Origin: Herbiconiux sp. A18JL235
Lineage (GTDB): Bacteria > Actinomycetota > Actinomycetes > Actinomycetales > Microbacteriaceae
Assembly (NCBI RefSeq): GCF_040939305.1
Contig: NZ_CP162511.1
Coordinates: 496,001 to 560,000 of the forward strand
DNA: 64,000 bases
Direction of reading: 5' to 3'
Every line of letters starts with the position of its first letter. Within the stretch, counting starts at the first letter, position 1. This document shows positions 50,997 to 60,925 of the stretch, one piece after another. The notes under the pieces were generated by a model that was not told the origin of the DNA, searched no databases, and saw only the letters and a program-made list of their open reading frames with translations. The translations under genes were made by a program, and so were the position numbers.

Positions 50997-52577
50997 ATGA
51001 CCGGCGAAGGACTGCTCGTCGACGGCATCTCGAAGAGCTACGGGCCGACGAAGGCGCTCACCGACGTGAGCCTCGCCATCAGGCCCGGTCAGGTGACGGC
51101 GCTCATCGGCCACAACGGTGCGGGGAAGTCGACGCTGCTGCGCTCGCTGTCGGGTGCCGAGGTGCCCGATGAGGGCAGCATCCGCATCGACGGTCAGGCG
51201 CAGGAGTTCCACGGCCCGCGCGACGCCTCGGCTGCGGGAATCGCCTGCGTGTACCAGGAGCTGTCGCTCGTCGACCAGCTGACCGTCGCCCAGAACATCT
51301 TCCTCGGGCAAGAGCAGGTATCGGGGGGTGTGCTCTCGCGCCGCGAGATGAACCGCACCGCCGACCGGCTCTGCGCCGAGTACGGCATCGACGCCCACTC
51401 CACCGACCTGGTCTCGGCCCTGCCCGTCGCGCAGCGTCAGATGGTGGAGGTGGCGCGAGCCATCAACCAGAACGCTAAGTACCTCCTGCTCGACGAGCCC
51501 ACGACGGCGCTCGAGCAGGAGCAGGTCGACCACCTGCTCGCCATCGTGCGCCGGCTCGTCGACGAGCAGGGCATCGGCGTGCTGCTCGTCGACCACAAGC
51601 TCGACGAGGTGTTCGCCGTCGCCGACCACATCGTGGGCCTCTCGGGAGGCATGATCGTGCTCGACGGATCGGTGGACGACGTCGATCGTGCAGCCGTCAT
51701 CGAAGCGATCGTCGGCGACCACGGCCCCGTCGACACCGCCGCCGTCGCCGCCATCGTGGGGGAGGGCGTGGGCGAGACCCCGCTCGACGACGTGCAGGTG
51801 CTCACCGAGGCCGAGCGCGCCCGCGAGTTCGGCGCTCCCGTGCTGGAGGCCGTCGGCGTCTCGGGCAACAACCTCGACGGCATCGATCTCACGGTGCATG
51901 CCGGCGAGATCCTCGGCATCTACGGGCTCGTCGGCTCGGGGCGCACCCGTTTCCTCCGCACCGTGTACGGTGCGTTCCCGCTGGCCGCCGGCCAGCTGCG
52001 CCTGCTCGGCAAGGACTACAAGCCTCGCAACCCTGCCCAGGCCATCAAGGCGGGCGTCGCCTTCCTCAGCGAGGAACGCAAGTTCGACGGCTTCGTGCCG
52101 CAGATGTCGTCGGTGGAGAACGTCGTGCTTCCGGTGCTCGGCAAGTACATCCGCGGCGGGCTGCTGCGCTGGCGTGCCCTCAAGGGTTCGGCCGACGACG
52201 TGCTCGCCCAGGTCACCATCCGCGGCGAGGTCTCGGCGCCCATCACCTCGCTCTCGGGAGGCAACCAGCAGAAGGCGCTGTTCGCCAGGGCGACGCTGCA
52301 GGCGCCGCTCCTGCTGCTGCTCGACGAGCCCACCAAGGGCGTCGACATCGGCGCCAAGCGCGAGATCTACGGCATCATCCGCTCCCTCGCCGCCGAGAAG
52401 AACGTGGCGGTGATCGTGGTGTCCTCCGAGGAGGAGGAGCTGACCGAGCTCGCCGACTCGATCGCGGTGTTCCGCTCGGGGTCGTGCGACGGCGTCGTGT
52501 ACCCGCGGGCGTCGGTGAGTGCGGCGCAGCTGCGCGAGCTGGCGTGGGCGGATGCGTCGCCTGTGTCACAGGGGTAA
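50997..52577 (+). CDS. RbsA-type ABC ATPase (two nucleotide-binding domains)
   Basis: A 526-residue protein with two ATP-binding modules. Module 1 has the Walker A GHNGAGKS and Walker B LLLDEPTTAL. Module 2 has a degenerate Walker A GLVGSGRTRF, the ABC signature LSGGNQQKA and Walker B LLLDEPTKGVD. This is the standard RbsA/MglA/XylG layout, energising import by the permease pair. The ATG is preceded by GAAGGAGA. Its stop codon lies inside the promoter-like element of the next operon. The order kinase-permease-binding protein-ATPase is unusual, as ATPase genes commonly precede the permease. Confidence 0.93.
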   Translation: MTGEGLLVDGISKSYGPTKALTDVSLAIRPGQVTALIGHNGAGKSTLLRSLSGAEVPDEGSIRIDGQAQEFHGPRDASAAGIACVYQELSLVDQLTVAQNIFLGQEQVSGGVLSRREMNRTADRLCAEYGIDAHSTDLVSALPVAQRQMVEVARAINQNAKYLLLDEPTTALEQEQVDHLLAIVRRLVDEQGIGVLLVDHKLDEVFAVADHIVGLSGGMIVLDGSVDDVDRAAVIEAIVGDHGPVDTAAVAAIVGEGVGETPLDDVQVLTEAERAREFGAPVLEAVGVSGNNLDGIDLTVHAGEILGIYGLVGSGRTRFLRTVYGAFPLAAGQLRLLGKDYKPRNPAQAIKAGVAFLSEERKFDGFVPQMSSVENVVLPVLGKYIRGGLLRWRALKGSADDVLAQVTIRGEVSAPITSLSGGNQQKALFARATLQAPLLLLLDEPTKGVDIGAKREIYGIIRSLAAEKNVAVIVVSSEEEELTELADSIAVFRSGSCDGVVYPRASVSAAQLRELAWADASPVSQG

Positions 52578-52603
52578 ACACTCGTTCAACCTTGCTGTAC
52601 ACT
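52575..52603 (+). promoter_or_regulatory. Putative promoter of the M24-dehydrogenase operon
   Basis: TAAACA (52575-52580) and TACACT (52598-52603) are separated by 17 bases. The -35 overlaps the stop codon of the ABC ATPase. TAAACAC and a nearby GTTCAA also occur in the promoter regions at 56070 and 63751-63791, so a shared regulator is possible. Confidence 0.5.
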
Positions 52604-52676
52604 CGAGGTCATCGCGACGTCGCGGTCAGGCCTTCCGGGTCGACGGGCGCTGCCTCCGCTCGACCTAGGAGTGTGC

Positions 52677-53921
52677 ATGACCACGTCCCGCCTTGTTCCC
52701 GCCCCCGGCCACATGGGCGTCGACTACGAGGAACGCGTCGACTTCGACCGCCTGCGTCGCTACCGCATCGACCGGGCCAAGGCCGCCCTGGAGTCGAGCG
52801 AGTGCGGCGCTCTGCTCCTGTTCGACTTCTACAACATCCGCTACACCACGAGCACCTGGATCGGCGGCGCCCTCGGCGACAAGATGATCCGCTACTGCCT
52901 GCTCACCCGCGACCGCGAACCCGTGCTGTGGGACTTCGGCTCCGCCGTCAAGCACCACAAGCTGCACTCCAAGTGGCTGCCCGACGAGAACTGGCGGGCC
53001 GGGTTCCTCGGGTTCCGCGGCGCCGTCGCTCCCGATGCCGGGCTCATGGCCGCCGCCGTCACCGAGATCAAGGCGCTGCTCGTCGAGGCAGGGGTGGCGG
53101 GTGCGCCCGTGGGCGTCGACATCGTCGAACCGCCCTTCCTGTTCGAGATGCAGCGGCAGGGCCTGACGGTCGTCGACGCTCAGCAGCTCATGCTGGATGC
53201 GCGGGTCATCAAGTCGAACGACGAGATCGTGCTGCTCAACCAGGCGGCGGCGATGGTCGACGGGGTCTACCAGGAGATCGTCGACGTGCTGAAGCCCGGG
53301 ATCCGCGAGAACGAGATCGTCGCGCTCGCCAACAAGCGGCTGTACGAGCTCGGCTCCGACCAGGTCGAGGCGGTGAACGCGATCTCGGGGGAGCGCTGCA
53401 ACCCGCATCCGCACAACTTCACCGACCGCATCATCAGGCCGGGCGACCAGGCGTTCTTCGACATCATCCACTCGTTCAACGGGTACCGCACCTGCTACTA
53501 CCGCACCTTCGGTGTGGGCAGCGCCACCACCGCGCAGCGCGACGCCTACAAGCGCGCCCGCGAGTGGATGGACCGGGGCATCGAGGGCATCAGGCCCGGT
53601 GCGGGCACCGACCAGATCGCCGCGCTGCTGCCGAAGGCGACCGAGTTCGGGTTCGAGACCGAGATGGAGGCGTTCGGTCTGCAGTTCGCGCACGGGCTCG
53701 GGCTCGGGCTGCACGAACGGCCGATCATCTCGAGGCTCAACAGTCTGGAGAACCCGGTGGAGCTCGAGGCGGGGATGGTGTTCGCGCTCGAGACCTACTG
53801 CCCGGCCTCCGACGGCGTCTCGGCGGCCCGCATCGAGGAGGAGATCGTCGTCACCGACGACGGGCCCGTGGTGCTGACGAAGTTCCCGGCCCAGGAACTG
53901 TTCGTGGCGAACGAGTACTGA
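52677..53921 (+). CDS. M24-fold metallopeptidase-like hydrolase with altered metal site
   Basis: A 414-residue protein. The N-terminal half is a creatinase/prolidase-like domain (about 25-180), and the C-terminal half is the pita-bread fold. The first metal ligand (Asp262) is present, as are HGLGLGLHE, LETY and RIEEEI. But the second aspartate of the usual GYxxDxxRT is Cys273 (GYRTCYYRT). M24 relatives cleave peptides, creatine, ectoine or dimethylsulfoniopropionate; with an altered site the reaction cannot be assigned. The ATG at 52677 has AGGAG upstream; GTG at 52671 is the alternative. It heads a run with two dehydrogenases, so the substrate is probably a small acid or amide, not a peptide. 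Confidence 0.8.
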   Translation: MTTSRLVPAPGHMGVDYEERVDFDRLRRYRIDRAKAALESSECGALLLFDFYNIRYTTSTWIGGALGDKMIRYCLLTRDREPVLWDFGSAVKHHKLHSKWLPDENWRAGFLGFRGAVAPDAGLMAAAVTEIKALLVEAGVAGAPVGVDIVEPPFLFEMQRQGLTVVDAQQLMLDARVIKSNDEIVLLNQAAAMVDGVYQEIVDVLKPGIRENEIVALANKRLYELGSDQVEAVNAISGERCNPHPHNFTDRIIRPGDQAFFDIIHSFNGYRTCYYRTFGVGSATTAQRDAYKRAREWMDRGIEGIRPGAGTDQIAALLPKATEFGFETEMEAFGLQFAHGLGLGLHERPIISRLNSLENPVELEAGMVFALETYCPASDGVSAARIEEEIVVTDDGPVVLTKFPAQELFVANEY

Positions 53922-53947
53922 GCCGGGACGGACGGGGGAGGACTCGG

Positions 53948-54883
53948 ATGACGAACGCAGACGCCCTGCAGGGGGTCGAGATCGCCTGGGTGGGGCTCGG
54001 CCGCATGGGCTCGGCCATGGCCTCTCGGTTGCTCGCGAGTGGCGTCGACCTCGCGGTATGGAACCGCACGCCCGAGCGAGCGGATGCGTTGGTCGCCCGA
54101 GGCGCGCGGAGGCTGCGGTCGCTCGGGGAGGCCGGTGCCTGCGACGTGGTGTTCTCGATGGTGCTCGACGACGCGGCCCTCGACTCGCTGCACGACGGCG
54201 AGAGCGGCCTGTTCGGGGCGGCGCACCCGGGGGCGGGGAGCGCCCGCGTCTGGATCGACGGCTCCACGGTGTCGCCCGCGGCATCGGAACGGGCCGCCCG
54301 AGCGGCGGCCGAGGCGGGCGCCGCCTTCGTGGCCGCGCCCATCAGCGGCAACCCGGCTGTCGTCGAGGCGGGCCAGGCCATCTTCGCCATCTCGGGCGAC
54401 GACGCCGGGCTCGAGGTGGCCGAGGCGATCGGGCTCGCCATCGGGCGGGCCGTGCACCGCGTCGGGTCGCGGACCGAAGCATCCGTCATCAAGCTCTGCG
54501 TGAACGCCCTGCTCTCGGTGACGATGCAGTCGTTGGCCGAGGTGGCGGTGCTCGCCGACCGGGCCGGAGTCTCCCGGGCGCTGCTGATGGAGTTCCTGAA
54601 CGACAGCGCGATCGGTTCGCCGTTCACCCGGTACAAGACCGCGCCCGTCGTGACCCTCGACTTCCCGCCGGCCTTCACACCGGAGGGGCAGCGCAAGGAT
54701 GTGCGGCTCGCGCTCGAGCTCGCCCGAGCGCTCGAGGTGCCGCTGCCCGTGCTCGCCACCACCGAGGTGGCCTACTCGAGCCTCGTCTCGGGCGGACTCG
54801 GCGAGGGGAAGGACTTCGCCGCCCTCATCCTCGAGGTGGCGCGCGATGCGGGCCATCAGTTGCGACCGGAGGAACTCAGATGA
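53948..54883 (+). CDS. NAD(P)-dependent beta-hydroxyacid dehydrogenase family (HIBADH/6PGDH-like)
   Basis: A 311-residue oxidoreductase. The Rossmann fold is VEIAWVGLGRMGSAMASRLL. The substrate-binding loop is WIDGSTVSP, AAPISGNPAVVEAG resembles the family GG-pattern, and the catalytic lysine is in SVIKLCVNALLS, as in 3-hydroxyisobutyrate dehydrogenase. The C-terminal helical domain carries KDFAALI. It oxidises or reduces small 3-hydroxyacids. The gene is 26 bases after the M24 gene and overlaps the alcohol dehydrogenase gene by four bases (ATGA), so all three are one operon. Confidence 0.87.
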   Translation: MTNADALQGVEIAWVGLGRMGSAMASRLLASGVDLAVWNRTPERADALVARGARRLRSLGEAGACDVVFSMVLDDAALDSLHDGESGLFGAAHPGAGSARVWIDGSTVSPAASERAARAAAEAGAAFVAAPISGNPAVVEAGQAIFAISGDDAGLEVAEAIGLAIGRAVHRVGSRTEASVIKLCVNALLSVTMQSLAEVAVLADRAGVSRALLMEFLNDSAIGSPFTRYKTAPVVTLDFPPAFTPEGQRKDVRLALELARALEVPLPVLATTEVAYSSLVSGGLGEGKDFAALILEVARDAGHQLRPEELR

Positions 54884-56028
54884 CGATTCCCGAGACCATG
54901 CGCGCCGCCGTCTACCACGGCCGCCGCGATCTCCGCTTCGAGGAGGTGCCGGTGCCTTCGCCGGGGCCAGGCGAACTGCTCATCGAGGTCGGCACCGTGG
55001 GGGTGTGCGGCTCCGACGTGGGGGAGTGGGCGCACGGGCCGCACCAGCATCCTGTCGACACCCCGCATCCGGCGACCGGGCACCACGGCCCCATCATCCC
55101 CGGGCACGAGTTCTCCGGCGTCGTGGTGGCGCTCGGCGAGGGGGTCGACGAGCGCTGGCTGGGCTCGTCGATCGCCTCCTGCGGCTCGGTCGCCTGCGGA
55201 CGGTGCCCCGCCTGCCTGCGCGGCGAGACGAACCTCTGCCGCAGCTACGCGGGGGTGGGCCTGCATCGCGACGGCGCCCTGGCGGGCTACGTGACGGCGC
55301 CGATCGAATGCTGCCTCGCCCTCGAGGAGACGGGTCTCTCGCTCGACGAGGCGGCGCTCGTGCAACCGATGTCGATCGCGGTGCACAACGTGACCCGCGC
55401 GGGTGACGTCGACGGGCAGACCGTGCTGCTGCAGGGTGTCGGGGGCATCGGCGCGTTCCTCGTCTGCGCGCTCGTCGACGCCGGGGCGCGGGTCGTCGCC
55501 AGCGACATGGATGCGGAGCGGCTCGCCATCGCCAGGCAGCTGGGCGCGCACGAGACCGTGCTCGTGACGGGCGAGGCCGCCGCGGACCGAGAACTCATCG
55601 CGGCGGCGGTGGGCGGCGCGGAGCTGCGCGTGGTGTTCGAGGTGAGCGGATCGCGGCCCGGGGTGCTCGCCGCCCTCGACCTGGCGCCGCGCGGCAGCCG
55701 GATCGTGCTGGTGGGAATCCAGAAGGCACCGGTCGAGATCGACCTGGCCCGCTTCACCCTCGACGAGAAGACGCTCATCGGCACCAACGCGCTCGTGCGC
55801 GAGTCCGACTTCCCCCGCGCCCTGGAGCTCGTCGCGAGCCGGCGCGACTGGGGGGTCATCGCGCCGCGGGTCGTGCCGCTCGACGAGGTCATCGACGAGG
55901 CGCTGCTGCCCATGAGCGAGGGCAGGCCCCGCGCGATCAAGACGCTGATCGATCCGCGCGGCGCTGTGGCGCGACCTCTCCTCGGACGATCTCAGCCCGA
56001 TGCGTTCAGCCCGGCTGTCGCAAATTGA
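54880..56028 (+). CDS. Zinc-dependent alcohol/polyol dehydrogenase (MDR, butanediol/threonine-dehydrogenase type)
   Basis: A 382-residue medium-chain dehydrogenase. Catalytic zinc ligands are the Cys in GVCGSD and the His-Glu in PGHEFSG. The structural zinc site is intact as CGRCPACLRGETNLC (four cysteines). The nucleotide fold starts LLQGVGGIGAFL. Such enzymes oxidise polyols, 2,3-butanediol, threonine or sorbitol-like substrates with NAD. The C-terminal tail is Ser/Pro-rich. It shares a four-base overlap with the preceding dehydrogenase, implying equimolar expression. The two may act in sequence on a hydroxyacid or polyol. Confidence 0.9.
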   Translation: MTIPETMRAAVYHGRRDLRFEEVPVPSPGPGELLIEVGTVGVCGSDVGEWAHGPHQHPVDTPHPATGHHGPIIPGHEFSGVVVALGEGVDERWLGSSIASCGSVACGRCPACLRGETNLCRSYAGVGLHRDGALAGYVTAPIECCLALEETGLSLDEAALVQPMSIAVHNVTRAGDVDGQTVLLQGVGGIGAFLVCALVDAGARVVASDMDAERLAIARQLGAHETVLVTGEAAADRELIAAAVGGAELRVVFEVSGSRPGVLAALDLAPRGSRIVLVGIQKAPVEIDLARFTLDEKTLIGTNALVRESDFPRALELVASRRDWGVIAPRVVPLDEVIDEALLPMSEGRPRAIKTLIDPRGAVARPLLGRSQPDAFSPAVAN

Positions 56029-56058
56029 AATACGACACCGATTTGTGACCCGAATTGA

Positions 56059-56088
56059 TCGACATAACTAAACACATCGTGTAGTAAT
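56059..56088 (+). promoter_or_regulatory. Putative promoter and operator of the second sugar-importer operon
   Basis: TCGACA (56059-56064) and TAGTAA/AGTAAT (56082-56088) have 17-18 bases between them. The spacer carries ACACATCGTGT, a small palindrome at 56072-56082, and the TAAACAC motif (56070-56076) seen upstream of two other genes of this region. It lies 50 bases before the binding-protein ATG in a notably A/T-rich stretch. Confidence 0.45.
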
Positions 56089-56138
56089 TATGAACAGCGT
56101 CATCGGCGACGCTGATCCACACATCACTGGGAGTTGCA

Positions 56139-57293
56139 ATGAGGCAATCGACATCGCGTCTCGTACGCGTGGCAGCGGCAATCGGACTGACGGCGGTGAT
56201 GGGCTTCGGGCTCGCCGCCTGCTCGTCGGACGGCACCAGCGCAGGGGCTGGATCGACCAGCGCCGCCGGTGAGGGGACGGGCTCGCTGAACGGCGACGGC
56301 AAGACCATCGTCATGTTCATGCCCTCCACCGCCACCATCTACCAGTCCGACGAGGCCGCCTCCGTCAAGGCCGAGGCCGAGAAGCTCGGCTACGAGGTCA
56401 AGATCTTCGAAAACAAGACCGACCAGACCGAGCAGGACCAGCAGGTGCAGCAGTTCATCGCCACCGGCGAGGTTCCCGCCGCCTTCGTCTGGTGGCCCTC
56501 GAACTCACAGGCCGGCATCAACTCCAGCCGTCTGCTCTCGCAGATCGCCCCCGTCTTCCAGGTGAACCAGTCGGTGCTCCCGGAGGGCGAGGACTACATC
56601 ACCGCCTACGCCGGCGTGCGCGCCTACGGCATCGGTGAGACCGCGGGCGAGATGCTGAAGGCGGCGCGTGAGGACGCGCTGGCCGCGGGCAAGCAGCTGC
56701 ACTCCGAGCAGGGCAACCTCATCGAGATCACCTTCCCCGCCGGGTACCAGTCGGGCATCGACCGCCACGACGGCATGCTCGCCGCCACCGAGGACGAGCC
56801 GTTCGACCTCCTCGCCAGCGAGCCGACCGCCGCGGGCTTCGACTCGCAGGCCGCGTTCGACATCGCCAGCCAGGTCATCCCGAAGTTCTCGTCGGGGGGC
56901 ATCGACTTCGTGTTCGCCCAGAACCTGTCGATGGCGGCCGGTGTGGTGACGGCGCTCGAGCAGAACGGCCTCACCCCCGGTGAAGACGTCTGGGTCATCG
57001 CGGGCAACGACGCCGGTGACAAGACGCCGCTGAAGAACGGCAAGGTCTACAGCGCCGTCATCCAGTCGCCCGTCGTCGAGGGCAAGCTCATCATCCAGAC
57101 CGTGGCGAAGTACCTGGCCTCGGGCGAGGTCACCGACGAGGTCGTCAACCTCGAGCTGGAGCCGGCCGAGCCGGAGCTCACCGCCGACCCGCCGGCCAAG
57201 ACGACCTACATGCCCAACCCGCCCATCCGGCTCGCCGACATCGACGGCTTCGAGTTCTGGGGCCTCGGCTACGAGCAGCTCGGCAGCCAGTAA
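56139..57293 (+). CDS. Sugar-binding lipoprotein of the second ABC importer
   Basis: A 384-residue exported lipoprotein with lipobox FGLAAC after a basic, hydrophobic signal, followed by a Ser/Gly linker. The mature part is a type I periplasmic-binding fold with VMFMPSTATIYQSDEA, PAAFVWWPSNSQAG and DVWVIAGNDAGDKT. The WW and N motifs differ from RbsB, and it is longer than the first binding protein (334 residues), so a different ligand is likely. An A/T-rich promoter region precedes it. A 12-bp perfect stem-loop follows its stop, as with the first importer. Confidence 0.9.
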   Translation: MRQSTSRLVRVAAAIGLTAVMGFGLAACSSDGTSAGAGSTSAAGEGTGSLNGDGKTIVMFMPSTATIYQSDEAASVKAEAEKLGYEVKIFENKTDQTEQDQQVQQFIATGEVPAAFVWWPSNSQAGINSSRLLSQIAPVFQVNQSVLPEGEDYITAYAGVRAYGIGETAGEMLKAAREDALAAGKQLHSEQGNLIEITFPAGYQSGIDRHDGMLAATEDEPFDLLASEPTAAGFDSQAAFDIASQVIPKFSSGGIDFVFAQNLSMAAGVVTALEQNGLTPGEDVWVIAGNDAGDKTPLKNGKVYSAVIQSPVVEGKLIIQTVAKYLASGEVTDEVVNLELEPAEPELTADPPAKTTYMPNPPIRLADIDGFEFWGLGYEQLGSQ

Positions 57294-57300
57294 CACGACG

Positions 57301-57343
57301 GGATGCGCCGGGCCCGCACCAGGGCCCGGCGCACCCCGCATCC
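57301..57343 (+). promoter_or_regulatory. Stem-loop after the second binding-protein gene
   Basis: A perfect 12-bp stem (57304-57315 with 57322-57333) has a six-base loop, flanked by GGATGC (57301-57306) and GCATCC (57338-57343). It sits eight bases after the stop, without a T-run, before the ATPase gene. It has the same position and likely role as the one at 50878-50918. Confidence 0.65.
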
Positions 57344-57370
57344 GGCGCACCGACGGAAGGAAGGAACACC

Positions 57371-58878
<1,508 letters not shown>

Positions 58879-58882
<4 letters not shown>

Positions 58883-59874
58883 CCCTGCAGACCGACACGG
58901 CGTCGCTGTCGGCGACGACCGCCCCACCCGCGCCCTCGCGGCGCGCGGCGGAGTTCGTGATCAGGTGGTCGCTGCCCCTGATCCTCCTCATCACCCTGGT
59001 GATCGCCACCGCCACCACGCCCGGCTTCCTCTCGTTCGAGAACCTCCGCGGCATCCTCATCAACACCTCCGTCATCGGCATCGCGGCCGTCGGGCTCACG
59101 CCCGTGACGCTCTCGGGCAACCTGGTCTCGCTCGCGGTGACCCAGCAGGCGATGCTCGCGGCCGTGGTGTTCTTCCCCCTCCTCGCGGTGGGGGTCCCGC
59201 TGCCGCTCGCGATCATCCTGGTCATCCTCATCCTCGCGGCGACCGGCTTCGCCCAGGGCGCGTTCGTGGCCCTCGGCCTCAACCCGATGATCACGACGCT
59301 GGCCGCGGGCGCGATCATCTTCGGTCTCGCCACGCTCGTCACGGGCGGCCGCGTGGTCTCGGCGCCCGAGGTCGACACCAGGTGGATCGCGCTCGCCAGC
59401 CCGCTCGGGCTGCCGCTGCCGATCTACATCTTCGTCGGTTTCACCATCCTCACGACCTTCTTCATCGACCGCACCGTCACAGGCCGCAAGATCTCCCTCG
59501 CCGGCGCCAACCGCGAGACGGCCCGTCTCAGCGGCGTCTCGTTCCGAGCGGCAACCATCGCCGCCTTCGTGGTGCTCGGCATCGGCACCGCCATCTCGGG
59601 CATCGTCGTTGCCGCGCAGGCGGGTCAGGCCACCACGCTCGACCTGCCGACGCTCACCTCGAACGTGATCGCCGCCGTGCTGGTGGGCGGCACCGCCATC
59701 CAGGGCGGCTTCGGCTCACCGTTGCGCTCGGCGCTCGGCGCTCTCATGATCGCCATCTTCAGTCAGGTCATGCTGTTGCACGACTTCTCGCACGGCGTGC
59801 GGCTCGCCGCGGTGGGACTGCTCGTCGTCGTCATGGTCTCCGTCCTCCACGTCATCCGAAAGAAGGCGATCTGA
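58879..59874 (+). CDS. ABC permease 1 of the second importer (RbsC family)
   Basis: A 331-residue protein with about nine or ten helices. VIGIAAVGLTPVTLSGNLVS replaces the usual GGIDLS region of family members, and LAGANRETARLSGVSF corresponds to the cytoplasmic EAA-like loop. The GTG start overlaps the ATPase stop. Two permease genes imply a heterodimeric channel. Confidence 0.9.
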
Positions 59875-60896
59875 TGCGCGGCGCACTCACCACCACCCTG
59901 CGGGAGTACGGTCTGCGGATCGTCATCCTCCTGGCCGTCATCGTGACGTTCCTGATCGTCTCGAAGAGCTTCGCGGGGCCCTCCTCCGTCTACGCGGTGC
60001 TCGAGTCGTTCGCCTTCGTCGGCATCGTCGCCCTCGGCCTCTCGGTCACCATGATCGCCGGTGAGCTCGACCTCTCGGTCGCATCGACGGCGGCGCTCAT
60101 GGGAGTCATCGCCATCGAGGTCGCCCAGTTCGGGCTGGTCGTCGCCATCGTGACGGCGCTCGCCGGAGGGGCGGTGCTCGGTGCTCTGCAGGGTTGGCTC
60201 ATCGCACGCCTCGGCATCAACTCCCTGGTGTTCACGGCCGGCAGCCTCATCGCCATCCGCGGCTTCGCCTACATCGCGAGCAACAACTCGCCCGTGGTGC
60301 TCACCGACTTCGCCATCTCCGACCCGCTGCACACCCGGTTCGCGACGTTCTTCTCGCCGTCGAGCGTCATCGCGATCATCGCCTTCGTCGTCGTCGGTCT
60401 CTTCCTGGCGTTCACCCGGCCCGGCCGGCACATCTACGCCATCGGTGGGGCGCGCACCGAGGCCATCGCCGCGGGAGTGCCGGTCACCGGCTCGATGACC
60501 CTCGCGTTCTCCCTCTCCGGAGCCACCGCCGGTCTCGCCGGAGCCATCGCCTGCCTGAAGGGCGGCAGCGCCGCTCCCGAGGGATTCCCCGACCTGCTGC
60601 TGCTCGCCGTGGGCGCGGCGCTCATCGGAGGCATCGGGCTCTACGGCGGTGTCGGCACGATCTGGCACGTCGTCATCGGTGTGGCGATCACGGGCACCCT
60701 CACCGCCGGCATGGCGACGCTCGCTGCGCCGTCGTACCTCAGCAACCTGGTGCTCGGCGTGCTGCTCGTGCTGCTCCTGGTCGCCGACTTCTTCATCGCC
60801 AAGGCCGTGCGCCGCCGCCGGCTCAGCCGGCTGCGCGAGATCGTGGCCACCGACGGGGAGGTGCCCGCTGAGGCCCTTGTCGCGACTGGCCGCTAG
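59874..60896 (+). CDS. ABC permease 2 of the second importer (RbsC family)
   Basis: A 340-residue protein with about ten helices, including FVGIVALGLSVTMIAGELDL and IGGARTEAIAAGVPV. It forms the second half of the importer channel. It starts within the stop codon of permease 1 (TGATG). The C-terminus is basic. The next gene starts 29 bases later. Confidence 0.9.
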   Translation: MRGALTTTLREYGLRIVILLAVIVTFLIVSKSFAGPSSVYAVLESFAFVGIVALGLSVTMIAGELDLSVASTAALMGVIAIEVAQFGLVVAIVTALAGGAVLGALQGWLIARLGINSLVFTAGSLIAIRGFAYIASNNSPVVLTDFAISDPLHTRFATFFSPSSVIAIIAFVVVGLFLAFTRPGRHIYAIGGARTEAIAAGVPVTGSMTLAFSLSGATAGLAGAIACLKGGSAAPEGFPDLLLLAVGAALIGGIGLYGGVGTIWHVVIGVAITGTLTAGMATLAAPSYLSNLVLGVLLVLLLVADFFIAKAVRRRRLSRLREIVATDGEVPAEALVATGR

Positions 60897-60925
60897 AGTC
60901 GTCACGAATCGACGACGGAGTGCAC

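Noticed and set aside
52677..53921. DddP-type dimethylsulfoniopropionate lyase
   Set aside because: The aspartates expected in the DddP metal site are not all present (one position is Ile, another Cys), so the call was not made.
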